Positions 1 to 7,991 of a DNA stretch of 14,342 bases are shown one piece after another. Made by a program: the position numbers and the translations under genes. The stretch is from JAVWMQ01 sp036637375 (lineage in GTDB: Bacteria > Bacillota > Clostridia > Peptostreptococcales > Anaerovoracaceae): the NCBI GenBank assembly GCA_036637375.1, contig JAVWMQ010000042.1, forward strand, positions 1 through 14,342. Reading direction: 5' to 3'. A model generated the notes under the pieces. It made no database searches. It saw only the letters and a program-made list of their open reading frames with translations, and was not told the origin of the DNA. Position 1 is the stretch's first letter; every line of letters starts with the position of its first letter.

Positions 1-22
1 TTTTTAACGAGAGTTAAAATAA

Positions 23-51
23 TTGCAAGTTTCCTTGAATTGTAATAAAAT
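23..51 (+). promoter_or_regulatory. Possible sigma-A promoter of the HAD phosphatase gene
   Basis: TTGCAA at 23-28 and TAAAAT at 46-51 are separated by 17 nt, which would place transcription start near 58 and leave a short leader carrying the Shine-Dalgarno site at 68-73. The -10 matches 5 of 6 consensus bases and the -35 matches 4 of 6. The same TTGCAA -35 with a 17-nt spacer recurs before topA. The alternative TTGAAT/TATGAT pair (35-40/57-62) would start transcription on top of the ribosome binding site, so I consider it less likely. Confidence 0.4.
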
Positions 52-80
52 GAGTCTATGATTAACGAAAGGAATATGAG

Positions 81-911
81 ATGGCAATTAAATTAATAGC
101 ATTGGATTTAGATGGAACTACACTAAAAGATAATAATGAAATATCAGAGGAAACTATAAGAGCGTTTAAGCTTGCAATGGAAAAAGGCATACATATAGTA
201 ATATCTACAGGGCGCTGTTTTCATTCGTTACCAGATGGTATCAAAAGTGTAAAAGGATTAGAATATGCAGTTACATCAAACGGTGCAGAAATAAGGGTAT
301 TGGACACACAAAAATGTATCTATAGGAATTGTATTGACTCAAAAGCAATTGAAGAAATATACAAAGTTCTAACTAAGTACAACTATATGACAGAAGTTTT
401 TACTGATGGTAGAGCGTATATAAGTGAGAAGGAATATAATGAAGTTCTTGAGGGCAAACATCCTCATAGAACTATTAAATATGTTACTGAAACAAGGAAC
501 AAAGTTCCAGACTCAATGGAATTTATGATGAATAATAAAGAAACTATTGAAAATATAAATGTTTTTTTTGAGAATCAAGAGGAAAAAGATAAGATGTATC
601 CAATACTAGATTCAATTAAAAATGTTACATTAACATCTTCACTTGTGAGTAATTATGAGCTAGGAGGAGAGACAACAAGCAAAGCATCAGCTTTAAAGGA
701 ATTAGCAAGTCGTATTGGTGTTTGTTATGATGAGATAATGGCAGTTGGTGATAGTCCAAACGATATAGAAATGTTAAAGCTAGCAAAGGTATCGGTTGCG
801 GTTGCAAATGCAAGGCAAAGTGTAAAAGACGTAGCTGCATATATGACTGATTCAAATAATGATGATGGTGTTGCAAAAGCAATATTAAAGTATGCAATAA
901 ACGAAAATTAA
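81..911 (+). CDS. Cof-type HAD-IIB family phosphatase
   Basis: This is a 276-residue protein of the haloacid dehalogenase superfamily, Cof/HAD-IIB subfamily. Such enzymes are cytosolic Mg-dependent phosphatases acting on sugar phosphates, nucleotides or other small phosphorylated metabolites; the substrate cannot be told from sequence. All four HAD motifs are visible: the nucleophile motif DLDGT (D9, D11), motif II with S42 in ISTGR, the motif III lysine K201, and motif IV GDSPND at 223-228. The type IIB cap lies between motifs II and III, roughly residues 80-190. Length is normal for the family. The ATG at 81 is preceded by AAAGGA at 68-73 with a 7-nt spacer. The gene appears to stand alone, with a possible promoter upstream and a terminator at 922-955. 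Family assignment is firm; no gene symbol is justified. Confidence 0.93.
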   Translation: MAIKLIALDLDGTTLKDNNEISEETIRAFKLAMEKGIHIVISTGRCFHSLPDGIKSVKGLEYAVTSNGAEIRVLDTQKCIYRNCIDSKAIEEIYKVLTKYNYMTEVFTDGRAYISEKEYNEVLEGKHPHRTIKYVTETRNKVPDSMEFMMNNKETIENINVFFENQEEKDKMYPILDSIKNVTLTSSLVSNYELGGETTSKASALKELASRIGVCYDEIMAVGDSPNDIEMLKLAKVSVAVANARQSVKDVAAYMTDSNNDDGVAKAILKYAINEN

Positions 912-921
912 TAAGTTGAGT

Positions 922-955
922 AAAAAAGCAGTGTATATAGTACATTGTTTTTTTT
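922..955 (+). terminator. Rho-independent terminator after the HAD phosphatase gene
   Basis: GCAGTGTA (928-935) pairs with TACATTGT (941-948) around a 5-nt loop, with two G-T wobbles. The stem is preceded by an A-run and followed by an uninterrupted run of T to 955. It separates the phosphatase unit from yraN. Confidence 0.8.
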
Positions 956-964
956 ATAATTTAA

Positions 965-993
965 TTGACAAAAAATGTAAATAAGTGTAATCT
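965..993 (+). promoter_or_regulatory. Probable promoter of the yraN-comM-dprA operon
   Basis: A perfect -35 TTGACA (965-970) is followed after 17 nt by TAATCT (988-993) with TG directly upstream. This is similar in form to the first tRNA promoter at 10851. The -10 is weak (3 of 6), but the position fits: just after the previous terminator and ahead of the AAGGAG ribosome binding site at 1005-1010. Confidence 0.55.
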
Positions 994-1019
994 ATACTAA
1001 ATGGAAGGAGAACACTAAA

Positions 1020-1349
1020 ATGGAAAATAAAGTAATAGGAGATTTTGGAGAAAAAATCGCAAAAGAATACCTGTTGGCAAGTGGATATGAGATTTTAGAA
1101 CAGAATTTTACCTGTAGATTAGGAGAAATAGACATCATTGCGCAAAAAGGTGATCAGTTAGTTTTTGGGGAAGTTAAGACTAGGACAAGTGACGTATACG
1201 GATTGCCAAGAGAAGCGGTTGGTAAAAATAAAATTTCACATATAAAAAAAACAGCCGCATTATATCTTTTATCAAATAATATAAACAACAAGGAAATTAG
1301 ATATGATGTTTTTGAGGTTTATTGCAATCAAATAGAAGGGGCTTTTTAG
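1020..1349 (+). CDS. yraN: YraN/UPF0102 family nuclease-fold protein
   Basis: A 109-residue protein of the UPF0102 (YraN) family, which adopts a PD-(D/E)xK-like endonuclease fold. Its biological role is not settled, although it is repeatedly found beside comM and dprA and is thought to act on DNA. The family signature is present: an N-terminal helix with GEKIAKEYL, GEID at 35-38, and EVK at 51-53, the acidic and lysine residues expected of the nuclease active site. The size is slightly short of the usual 115-125 residues but the fold core is complete. The ATG at 1020 has AAGGAG nine bases upstream. The stop codon overlaps the Shine-Dalgarno-like AGGTGA of comM, suggesting coupled translation. 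Confidence 0.92.
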   Translation: MENKVIGDFGEKIAKEYLLASGYEILEQNFTCRLGEIDIIAQKGDQLVFGEVKTRTSDVYGLPREAVGKNKISHIKKTAALYLLSNNINNKEIRYDVFEVYCNQIEGAF

Positions 1350-1356
1350 GTGAGAT

Positions 1357-2895
1357 ATGTTATCAAAAATATACACAGCTTCTCTAATAGGGATTAATGG
1401 GGACATTGTTTGTGTAGAAACGGATTTGACAAGGGGATTGCCTGCATTTAATTTGGTTGGACTTGGAGACAAGATAATCAAAGAGTCGGGAGAGCGAATT
1501 AGATCTGCAATGTTAAACTCAGACTTAAAGTATCCTCAAAGTAGGATAACGATTAATTTATCACCGGCAAATAAACCGAAAGAAGGAAGTCATTTTGATT
1601 TGCCAATAGCGTTAGGAATATTGGTTGCATCCCTAACATCTACTGTAAACAATAGTAGTAAAATGGGTATTTTTGGAGAACTTAGTTTGGATGGGAAGGT
1701 CAATAGAATAAATGGTGCATTGCCACTTGTTTTGTGTGCAAAAGAAAATGGACTTAATAAAGTAATTGTGCCAACGGAAAACGCCAAAGAAGCAGCCTTA
1801 GTTAAGGATATGGAGGTAATACCTGTTGACACATTAAAAGAAGCTTTTGGGTACTTAATAGGGGAAATAAAAATCGAGCCAGAAATAAATGTTGAGATTT
1901 GCGATGATGAATTAGCAGAGTGTTTTGATTACAAAGATATATATGGTCAAGAAAACGCCAAAAGAGCTCTTATGATTTGTGCTGCAGGTGGACATGGCAT
2001 ATTGATGATAGGAAGTCCTGGTGTAGGGAAAACGGTTTTGGCACGAGCCTTACCGAGCATATTACCTAGGTTAACGTACCTAGAAAAACTAGAGGTTACA
2101 AAAATATATAGTGTTGCAGGGTTTTTGACTAAGGAAAAACCCATGATTACAAATAGACCATATAAAAGTCCTCATAGCTCGATTTCACCAGCTGCCCTAA
2201 TTGGTGGAGGGAGAAACCCTAAGCCAGGAGAAATAAGTCTGGCGCATAGAGGCGTTTTGTTTCTCGATGAACTTTCACAATTTGACAGTAAGATATTAGA
2301 TTTATTAAGAATACCAATTGAAGATGGAACTGTTCAAATTGCAAGGAGAGCTGGTAATGTTACATTCCCAGCCAAAACTATTTTGGTTGCAGCAAGTAAT
2401 CCTTGTAAATGTGGATATGCAGGAGATGATACCCATATTTGCACCTGCACTGCTGGACAGCTTTCAAATTATATGGCTAAGTTATCAGCACCTATTTTGG
2501 ATAGGATTGATTTACATATAAAGGTTAATAATGTGAATTATGATGAGATTGAAATTAAAGGAGGACTTTCCTCAAAAGATATGTTAAACAAGGTGATTTC
2601 AGCACGAAAAATACAGGAAGCTAGATATAAAAATGACTTAATCGATCTAAACAGTGAAATTGCAGCAAATCAAATGGATAAATATTGCTTACTTGAAGTA
2701 AAAGAAAAAGAATTAATGGAGATGGCATATGTAAATTTAAATTTAAGTGTGCGTACTTATATGAAGGTGATTAGGATCGCACGTACAATTGCGGATTTAG
2801 ACAATAGTGAACAAATACAAATACATCATCTGACAGAAGCTCTTCAATATAGGGGACTTGAAAATTTATATAGGAGGAATAGCCATGGAAATTAG
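1357..2895 (+). CDS. comM: YifB/ComM family Mg chelatase-like AAA+ ATPase
   Basis: This 512-residue protein belongs to the YifB/ComM family. In naturally transformable bacteria ComM is a hexameric branch-migration helicase that extends integration of donor DNA during homologous recombination; it is cytosolic. The N-terminal part (about 1-170) is the Lon-protease-like ChlI domain found in this family. The AAA+ module follows, with Walker A GSPGVGKT at 219-226, Walker B GVLFLDE at 299-305 and the cysteine-rich NPCKCGY segment beginning at 348 with further cysteines in CTCT. The C-terminal Mg-chelatase helical domain fills the rest. Length matches the usual 500-510. The start at ATG 1357 gives the family's standard beginning, MLSKIY; the best Shine-Dalgarno (AGGTGA, 1348-1353) lies close. 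Its 3' end overlaps dprA by 11 nt. The family also occurs in species with no known competence, so a transformation role here is inference. Confidence 0.95.
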   Translation: MLSKIYTASLIGINGDIVCVETDLTRGLPAFNLVGLGDKIIKESGERIRSAMLNSDLKYPQSRITINLSPANKPKEGSHFDLPIALGILVASLTSTVNNSSKMGIFGELSLDGKVNRINGALPLVLCAKENGLNKVIVPTENAKEAALVKDMEVIPVDTLKEAFGYLIGEIKIEPEINVEICDDELAECFDYKDIYGQENAKRALMICAAGGHGILMIGSPGVGKTVLARALPSILPRLTYLEKLEVTKIYSVAGFLTKEKPMITNRPYKSPHSSISPAALIGGGRNPKPGEISLAHRGVLFLDELSQFDSKILDLLRIPIEDGTVQIARRAGNVTFPAKTILVAASNPCKCGYAGDDTHICTCTAGQLSNYMAKLSAPILDRIDLHIKVNNVNYDEIEIKGGLSSKDMLNKVISARKIQEARYKNDLIDLNSEIAANQMDKYCLLEVKEKELMEMAYVNLNLSVRTYMKVIRIARTIADLDNSEQIQIHHLTEALQYRGLENLYRRNSHGN

Positions 2896-3739
2896 AACTG
2901 TAAATATAGATGATCCAAACTATCCAGAAATACTGAGAAGTATTAAAAATCCGCCAAAAAGATTATACTATATGGGTAATATAGGGCTTTTGAGTACGTT
3001 GTGCGTATCTTTGGTAGGGTCAAGAAAAACCAGTGACTATGGATACTGGGTGGCAAACAATGTCTCTAAGCGATTAGTTGATCACAATGTTACAGTAGTA
3101 AGTGGGATGGCAAAGGGAATCGACACTTTTGCACATAGAGGTACTATTAAGAATAATGGCAAGACAATAGCGGTTCTAGGCACTGGAATTGACCTTGTAT
3201 TTCCAAGTGAAAATAAAGCATTAAGGGATGAAATTGCAAAAAAGGGACTCATTGTTTCTGAGTATCCACCAGGATATGAAGGTAATAAATGGACGTTTCC
3301 AGCGAGGAATCGAATTATTAGTGGGCTAAGTGTTGCAACAGTTGTGTGTGAAGCGGGGCTTCACAGCGGTGCGATGATTACAGCGGAATTTGCAGAAAGC
3401 GAGAATCGGCTACTATATGCAGTACCAGGTAATATAAATAATATTTATAACATGGGTAATAATAAATTAATTGCAGATGGAGCTATGCCATTAATTGTAA
3501 TTGATGATTTAATTGCTGATTTAGGGATTAACAAAAAAATTATAAAAGAGCAAGATGTTTTACTCGGTGATGATGAAAAAATTATAATGAGAGAGCTTGT
3601 AAAGTGTGGAGAAATAACCATAGAACAATTATGTACCAGAGTAAAGATGAAACCTGCTATTGTTAATGGTATAGTTACAATTCTAGAAATGAAAGGAATT
3701 GCAAATACGTCACTCGGAAAAGTTTTTATTGCAAAATAA
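2885..3739 (+). CDS. dprA: DNA processing protein DprA (Smf)
   Basis: DprA binds incoming single-stranded DNA and loads RecA during transformation. The Rossmann-like core is intact: VGSRKTSDYG from residue 44, SGMAKGID at 73-80, the FPARNR ssDNA-binding/dimer segment at 138-143, and the later SGAMITAEFA and AVPGN motifs. A winged-helix DprA domain fills about residues 220-284. I chose the ATG at 2885 (284 aa) instead of the upstream in-frame ATG at 2858: AGGAGG at 2872-2877 sits 7 nt before it, and the protein then begins MEIRTVNIDD without a spurious nine-residue leader. The gene overlaps comM by 11 nt, implying translational coupling. DprA is widespread even in species not known to be competent, so its presence does not prove transformability. 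Confidence 0.95.
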   Translation: MEIRTVNIDDPNYPEILRSIKNPPKRLYYMGNIGLLSTLCVSLVGSRKTSDYGYWVANNVSKRLVDHNVTVVSGMAKGIDTFAHRGTIKNNGKTIAVLGTGIDLVFPSENKALRDEIAKKGLIVSEYPPGYEGNKWTFPARNRIISGLSVATVVCEAGLHSGAMITAEFAESENRLLYAVPGNINNIYNMGNNKLIADGAMPLIVIDDLIADLGINKKIIKEQDVLLGDDEKIIMRELVKCGEITIEQLCTRVKMKPAIVNGIVTILEMKGIANTSLGKVFIAK

Positions 3740-3757
3740 TGAGAATATGCATATAAT
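3729..3757 (+). promoter_or_regulatory. Probable topA promoter inside the end of dprA
   Basis: TTGCAA (3729-3734) lies within the last codons of dprA, followed after exactly 17 nt by a perfect TATAAT (3752-3757). Transcription would start near 3764, giving a leader of about 38 nt before topA. There is no terminator between dprA and topA, so this would add to read-through from the upstream operon. Confidence 0.6.
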
Positions 3758-3801
3758 TATCTTTTAGTTAGAGAAAACACATTTAAGTTTAGGGGGAAGC
3801 T

Positions 3802-5871
3802 ATGGCAGCGCCAAAAAAAACAACAAGAAAGAAAAATTTAGTAATAGTAGAATCACCTTCAAAAGCTAAGACTATAGGGAAATTCCTTGGTAGTAATTAC
3901 AAGGTTGTTGCTTCTGTTGGCCATGTCAGAGATTTGCCAAAAAGTAAGCTAGGAATAGATATAGAGGAAGACTTTACTCCACAGTATATTTCTATTAGAG
4001 GCAAAGGCGATATAATTAAAGCTCTTAAAAAGGAAGCAAAAAATGCAAATAAGATTTATCTTGCTACCGACCCTGATAGAGAAGGAGAAGCAATTTCATG
4101 GCACTTGGCATTTTTGTTAGGAATTGAACAGGATGAGCCATGTAGAATTGTATTTAATGAAATTACTAAAACAGCAGTAAAAAATGCAGTAAAAAATCCT
4201 AGAAAAATAGATATGGGGTTAGTAGATGCACAGCAGGCAAGGAGAATTCTTGATAGAATTGTAGGATATTCAATTAGCCCGCTACTTTGGAGAAAAGTGA
4301 GAAGAGGGCTAAGCGCAGGTAGAGTTCAATCTGCAGCGTTAAAGATTATTTGCGACAGAGAAACGGAAATAAACAATTTTATTCCAGAAGAATATTGGAC
4401 TATTACTGCTAAGTTTGAAGAGGGCAAAGAGTTTGAAGCCAAACTGTATCAACATAATGGAGAAAAGATTGACATTGCCAATGGTGATGATGCGGCCCAA
4501 ATTCTTAAAATTGTTCAAAATGGTAAGTTTAATGTAACGAGCATACTTGAAAAGAATAGAAAGAGAAATCCGTATGCGCCATTTACTACAAGTAGTCTCC
4601 AACAAGATGCTTCAAATAAAATTAATTTTAACACAAGAAAAACCATGCAGGTGGCTCAGCAACTTTATGAAGGTATAGAGATTAAAGGGATGGGTACTGT
4701 TGGTTTGATTACATATATTAGAACAGACTCAACAAGGTTATCAGAGGAAGCTAGAGGTGCTGCAAAGGAGTATATTACTAAAACTTTTGGAACTGAATAC
4801 TATGCTGATAATGTATACAGAAATAAGAAGAAAGATGTACAAGATGCTCACGAAGCTATTAGACCAAGTTATGTTGAGGTATTACCAGAGGCGATTAAAG
4901 AGCAACTAACATCAGATCAATATAAACTATATAATTTGATATGGACTAGATTTATGGCAAGTCAAATGGCTTCTGCAGATTTTGCAGGAGTAACTTGTGA
5001 TATAGACAATGAAGGATACACTTTTAAGGCAACAGGTTCTAAGCTTATCTTTGACGGTTTCTTAAAGGTATACCAAGGAACCAAAGAAGGTGATACGTGG
5101 TTACCCCATTTAGAAGAAGGGCAAAGTCTTGTTTCAAAGGACATTTTGAGTGAGCAAAACTTCACACAGCCAAAACCAAGGTTTACAGAGGCTTCTTTGG
5201 TAAAAATTCTTGAAGAAGAAAATATTGGGAGACCAAGTACCTATGCACCAATTGTTGCAACCCTTACGGCTAGATCATATATTAAAAGAGACAAAAAAAG
5301 CTTATATCCAACAGAACTTGGGTTTACAGTAACTCAAATGATGGAAGAATACTTCAAAGAAATTGTGGATGTTGGATTTACTGCTGATATTGAAAATAAG
5401 CTTGATGAAGTTGGGATTACAATTTCTGATTGGAAACAAATTTTGAGAGATTTTTATCCTACATTTGAAAAAGATTTAAAAATAGCAGATGAGCAAATTG
5501 AAAAATTGGAAGAAAAAATAGAATTAACGGATATAGAGTGTGAAGAGTGTGGAAGCTTAATGGCTATTAAATACGGCAGATTTGGTGAGTTCCTAGCTTG
5601 TAGTAATTATCCGGAATGTTCAAATACAAAACCAATAATTAAGTCTACAGGTGTTCCGTGTCCAAAATGTGGCAAAGATATTGTAGAACGAAAGAGTAAA
5701 AGAGGAAGAGTATTCTTTGGGTGCAGTGGTTATCCTGACTGCGATCAGTCTTACTGGAATAAGCCGGTAGATAAGAAATGCCCAAAGTGTGGAAATTTAT
5801 TAACAGAAAAGAAAACAAAGAAATTTGAAGGATTAGTATGTTCTAATTCTGAATGCGATTACAAAGAATAA
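3802..5871 (+). CDS. topA: DNA topoisomerase I (type IA)
   Basis: TopA relaxes negatively supercoiled DNA by a transient single-strand break with a 5'-phosphotyrosine link. The TOPRIM domain is at the N-terminus, with the VESPSKA segment from about residue 18 and the metal-binding triad D90, D92 and E94 in TDPDREGE. The catalytic tyrosine is Y305 in the ITYIRTDST motif. The type IA gate and helical domains follow, including EEENIGRPSTYAPI. The C-terminus carries three four-cysteine zinc fingers, starting with CEEC, CPKC and CPKC at about residues 576, 618 and 653. At 689 residues it is the usual Firmicute size. AGGGGG at 3791-3796 precedes the ATG. In many Firmicutes trmFO and xerC lie between topA and hslV; here hslV follows after 12 nt. 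A probable internal promoter lies at 3729-3757. Confidence 0.97.
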   Translation: MAAPKKTTRKKNLVIVESPSKAKTIGKFLGSNYKVVASVGHVRDLPKSKLGIDIEEDFTPQYISIRGKGDIIKALKKEAKNANKIYLATDPDREGEAISWHLAFLLGIEQDEPCRIVFNEITKTAVKNAVKNPRKIDMGLVDAQQARRILDRIVGYSISPLLWRKVRRGLSAGRVQSAALKIICDRETEINNFIPEEYWTITAKFEEGKEFEAKLYQHNGEKIDIANGDDAAQILKIVQNGKFNVTSILEKNRKRNPYAPFTTSSLQQDASNKINFNTRKTMQVAQQLYEGIEIKGMGTVGLITYIRTDSTRLSEEARGAAKEYITKTFGTEYYADNVYRNKKKDVQDAHEAIRPSYVEVLPEAIKEQLTSDQYKLYNLIWTRFMASQMASADFAGVTCDIDNEGYTFKATGSKLIFDGFLKVYQGTKEGDTWLPHLEEGQSLVSKDILSEQNFTQPKPRFTEASLVKILEEENIGRPSTYAPIVATLTARSYIKRDKKSLYPTELGFTVTQMMEEYFKEIVDVGFTADIENKLDEVGITISDWKQILRDFYPTFEKDLKIADEQIEKLEEKIELTDIECEECGSLMAIKYGRFGEFLACSNYPECSNTKPIIKSTGVPCPKCGKDIVERKSKRGRVFFGCSGYPDCDQSYWNKPVDKKCPKCGNLLTEKKTKKFEGLVCSNSECDYKE

Positions 5872-5883
5872 TGGAGGTGTAAG

Positions 5884-6423
5884 ATGACAGAATTTCATGC
5901 AACAACAATCTGTGCAGTTAAAAGAGGACCTGGGGATGTGTGTATCGGAGGCGATGGACAGGTAACTATGGGTGAAACTGCAATAATGAAAAACAATGCA
6001 AAAAAGGTTAGAAAAATTTATAAAGGGACTGTAGTAACAGGTTTTGCAGGATCTGTTGCTGATGCATTTTCTTTGACTGAAAAATTTGAAAGCAAACTTG
6101 AAGAACATGGTGGGAATTTAAAAAGAGCTGCAGTTGCATTGGCAAGCCTTTGGAGAAGTGACAAGGGAATGAGAGGTCTTGAGGCACTTATGATAGTTGC
6201 CGATGCAGAAAGCTTGCTAGTTGTTTCAGGTAATGGAGAAGTAATAGAACCAGATCAAGAATTTATAGCTATTGGTTCTGGCGGAAATTATGCTTATGCT
6301 GCGGCAAATGCTTTATATAATAATACAGATTTAAGTGCGGAAGAAGTGGTGAAAGAGTCGCTAAAAATTGCTGCATCTATTTGTGTATATACAAATGATA
6401 ATATTTCAGTAGAAAAATTGTAG
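5884..6423 (+). CDS. hslV: ATP-dependent protease peptidase subunit HslV (ClpQ/CodW)
   Basis: HslV is the proteasome-like peptidase of the cytosolic HslVU complex, a double hexamer that degrades proteins unfolded by HslU. The family core is complete over 179 residues, including IGGDGQVTMG, the conserved AKKVRKIY lysine region, GFAGSVADAF and the IAIGSGGNYA loop. The N-terminus reads MTEFHATTICAV: a five-residue extension precedes the ATT that aligns with the catalytic Thr of proteobacterial HslV. This is the arrangement of Bacillus CodW, where a serine near the N-terminus has been reported as the nucleophile. Here T2 or T7 could be exposed, depending on processing. GGAGGT at 5873-5878 precedes the ATG by 5 nt. 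The stop codon abuts the hslU ribosome binding site, so the two subunits are probably co-translated. Confidence 0.96.
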   Translation: MTEFHATTICAVKRGPGDVCIGGDGQVTMGETAIMKNNAKKVRKIYKGTVVTGFAGSVADAFSLTEKFESKLEEHGGNLKRAAVALASLWRSDKGMRGLEALMIVADAESLLVVSGNGEVIEPDQEFIAIGSGGNYAYAAANALYNNTDLSAEEVVKESLKIAASICVYTNDNISVEKL

Positions 6424-6433
6424 GAGGCAAGTA

Positions 6434-7885
6434 ATGGTAAATAAATTATACAATATGACTCCAAAAGAAATTGTTGGGGAATTAGATAAATTCATTATTG
6501 GACAAGATGAAGCAAAAAAATCAGTTGCAGTAGCTTTGAGAAATAGATATAGAAGAAGCTTGCTTCCAGAAGAATTACAAGAAGAAATAACCCCAAAAAA
6601 TATCTTAATGATGGGGCCGACTGGTGTTGGTAAAACAGAAATTGCTAGACGTTTAGCGAAATTAATGGATGCACCTTTTGTAAAGGTTGAAGCAACAAAG
6701 TTTACAGAAGTTGGATATGTTGGCAGAGATGTAGATTCAATGGTTAGGGATTTAGTAGAAGCTTCTATAAGAGTTACAAAACAAAGCAGATTAGAAGAAA
6801 AATACTCAGTTGCAGAAGAATTGGCTGAAGAAAAGATTATTGAGGCTATTATTCCTGGTGGCAAAAAGAAAAGCGATGCAGGTAAATCACAAGGGCCTTT
6901 TGACTTTATATTAAATAATGGTGGATACCAAAGTCAAAAACAACTTTATGAAGAAAAGTTATCAAAAGAAGCAGAATCAAAAGATGAAAATAGCGGTGGT
7001 AAGCCAGACGTTGAACTTGCAAGAGAGCAAGTAAGACAACAATTAAGAGAAGGATTGCTTGAAGAACAATACATTGATATTGAAGTGACAATGGCACCTA
7101 AAGGCAATGAACTAGATATGGGCAACGAAGGCATGAGTATTGCTATTGGTAATATTTTTGGTGATATGATGCCTAAAAAAACAAAGAACAAAAAAGTCAA
7201 AGTAAAAGATGCTAGAAAAATATTGAGAGAAGAAGAAGCACAAAATCTAATTGATATGGATGTTGTAGTTGAAGAAGCATTAAAGAATGCAGAACAAAAT
7301 GGGATTATCTTTATTGATGAGATTGATAAAATAGCTTCTGGGTCTGGCTATAGATCAGGGGCAGACGTGTCACGAGAAGGTGTGCAAAGAGATATTCTTC
7401 CTATTGTTGAAGGTAGTGTTATTAACACTAAGCATGGACCAGTTAAAACAGATCATATTTTGTTTATTGGAGCAGGTGCGTTCCATACGTCAAAACCTAC
7501 AGATTTAATCCCAGAATTGCAGGGTAGATTTCCGATTCGTGTTGAACTTGAAAACCTTACAGAAGAAACTTTTTTGAAGATTTTAACAGTGCCAGAAAAC
7601 GCTATTATAAAACAGCAAAAAGCATTGCTTGAAACAGAAGGTGTGATTGTTGAATTTACAGATGATGCTATTGCAGAAGTGGCTAGAATGGCATTCCTTA
7701 TGAATGAACAAACAGAAAATATAGGAGCTAGAAGATTACATACTATACTAGAAAAACTACTTGAGGACATTTCATTTAATATTCCAGATATGGATGAAGA
7801 AAGAATTGTTATTGATAAAGAGTATGTAAGCGAGAAGTTTATAGAAAAGATTAAACCTGAAGATTTGGATAGATATATATTATAA
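6434..7885 (+). CDS. hslU: ATP-dependent protease ATPase subunit HslU (ClpY/CodX)
   Basis: HslU is the hexameric AAA+ unfoldase that recognises substrates and feeds them to HslV. It has the typical N-terminus (MTPKEIVGELDKFIIGQ), Walker A GPTGVGKT at 61-68 and the EVGYVGRDV pore-loop region. A charged inserted I-domain covers roughly residues 110-245. Walker B FIDEID is at 293-298 (D295, E296), followed by the LQGRFPIRVEL segment and the ENIGARRLHT sensor-2 region. The C-terminal tail EDLDRYIL is the conserved peptide that docks into HslV. At 483 residues it is slightly longer than the usual 440-470, the excess lying in the I-domain. AGGAGG (6422-6427) starts inside the hslV stop codon and gives a 6-nt spacer. 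It is the last gene of the topA-hslV-hslU run; a strong hairpin follows. Confidence 0.97.
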   Translation: MVNKLYNMTPKEIVGELDKFIIGQDEAKKSVAVALRNRYRRSLLPEELQEEITPKNILMMGPTGVGKTEIARRLAKLMDAPFVKVEATKFTEVGYVGRDVDSMVRDLVEASIRVTKQSRLEEKYSVAEELAEEKIIEAIIPGGKKKSDAGKSQGPFDFILNNGGYQSQKQLYEEKLSKEAESKDENSGGKPDVELAREQVRQQLREGLLEEQYIDIEVTMAPKGNELDMGNEGMSIAIGNIFGDMMPKKTKNKKVKVKDARKILREEEAQNLIDMDVVVEEALKNAEQNGIIFIDEIDKIASGSGYRSGADVSREGVQRDILPIVEGSVINTKHGPVKTDHILFIGAGAFHTSKPTDLIPELQGRFPIRVELENLTEETFLKILTVPENAIIKQQKALLETEGVIVEFTDDAIAEVARMAFLMNEQTENIGARRLHTILEKLLEDISFNIPDMDEERIVIDKEYVSEKFIEKIKPEDLDRYIL

Positions 7886-7902
7886 TTGTGCCTAGAATAA
7901 AG

Positions 7903-7917
7903 AATTTTCTAAAAGTT
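7903..7917 (+). promoter_or_regulatory. Candidate CodY-binding box upstream of codY
   Basis: The 15-mer here matches the published CodY consensus AATTTTCWGAAAATT at 13 of 15 positions, with mismatches at positions 9 and 13. It begins 18 nt after the hslU stop and ends 12 nt before the -35 of the codY promoter at 7930. The placement suggests autoregulation, which is known for codY in other Firmicutes. Binding is inferred from the match alone. Confidence 0.6.
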
Positions 7918-7929
7918 CAAAATAATATG

Positions 7930-7958
7930 TTGAAACTTGAATTATTATGTAATATAAT
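7930..7958 (+). promoter_or_regulatory. Strong codY promoter overlapping the hslU terminator
   Basis: TTGAAA (7930-7935) and a perfect TATAAT (7953-7958) are separated by exactly 17 nt. Transcription would start near 7965, leaving a leader of about 119 nt before the codY ATG at 8084. The -10 shares bases with the left arm of the hairpin at 7954-7987. A second, weaker candidate (TTGACC 8033-8038 with TATAGT 8054-8059, 15-nt spacer) lies nearer codY. Confidence 0.65.
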
Positions 7959-7991
7959 ACCAGTAAGTTCTTACTTACTGGTATTATTTTA
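7954..7991 (+). terminator. Terminator hairpin downstream of hslU
   Basis: A perfect 14-bp stem (left arm 7954-7967, right arm 7974-7987) encloses the 6-nt loop TTCTTA and is followed by a short T-run (ATTATTTTAT). It should stop transcripts coming from hslU. The upper stem is ACCAGTAAG/CTTACTGGT. Confidence 0.75.

Noticed and set aside
625..945. A 106-codon minus-strand reading frame rich in His, Leu and Tyr
   Set aside because: It is a shadow of the HAD phosphatase gene and runs through its terminator; composition is unlike a real protein.
2858..2884. Earlier in-frame ATG for dprA
   Set aside because: It lacks a ribosome binding site and adds nine non-family residues, whereas ATG 2885 has AGGAGG at 7 nt.
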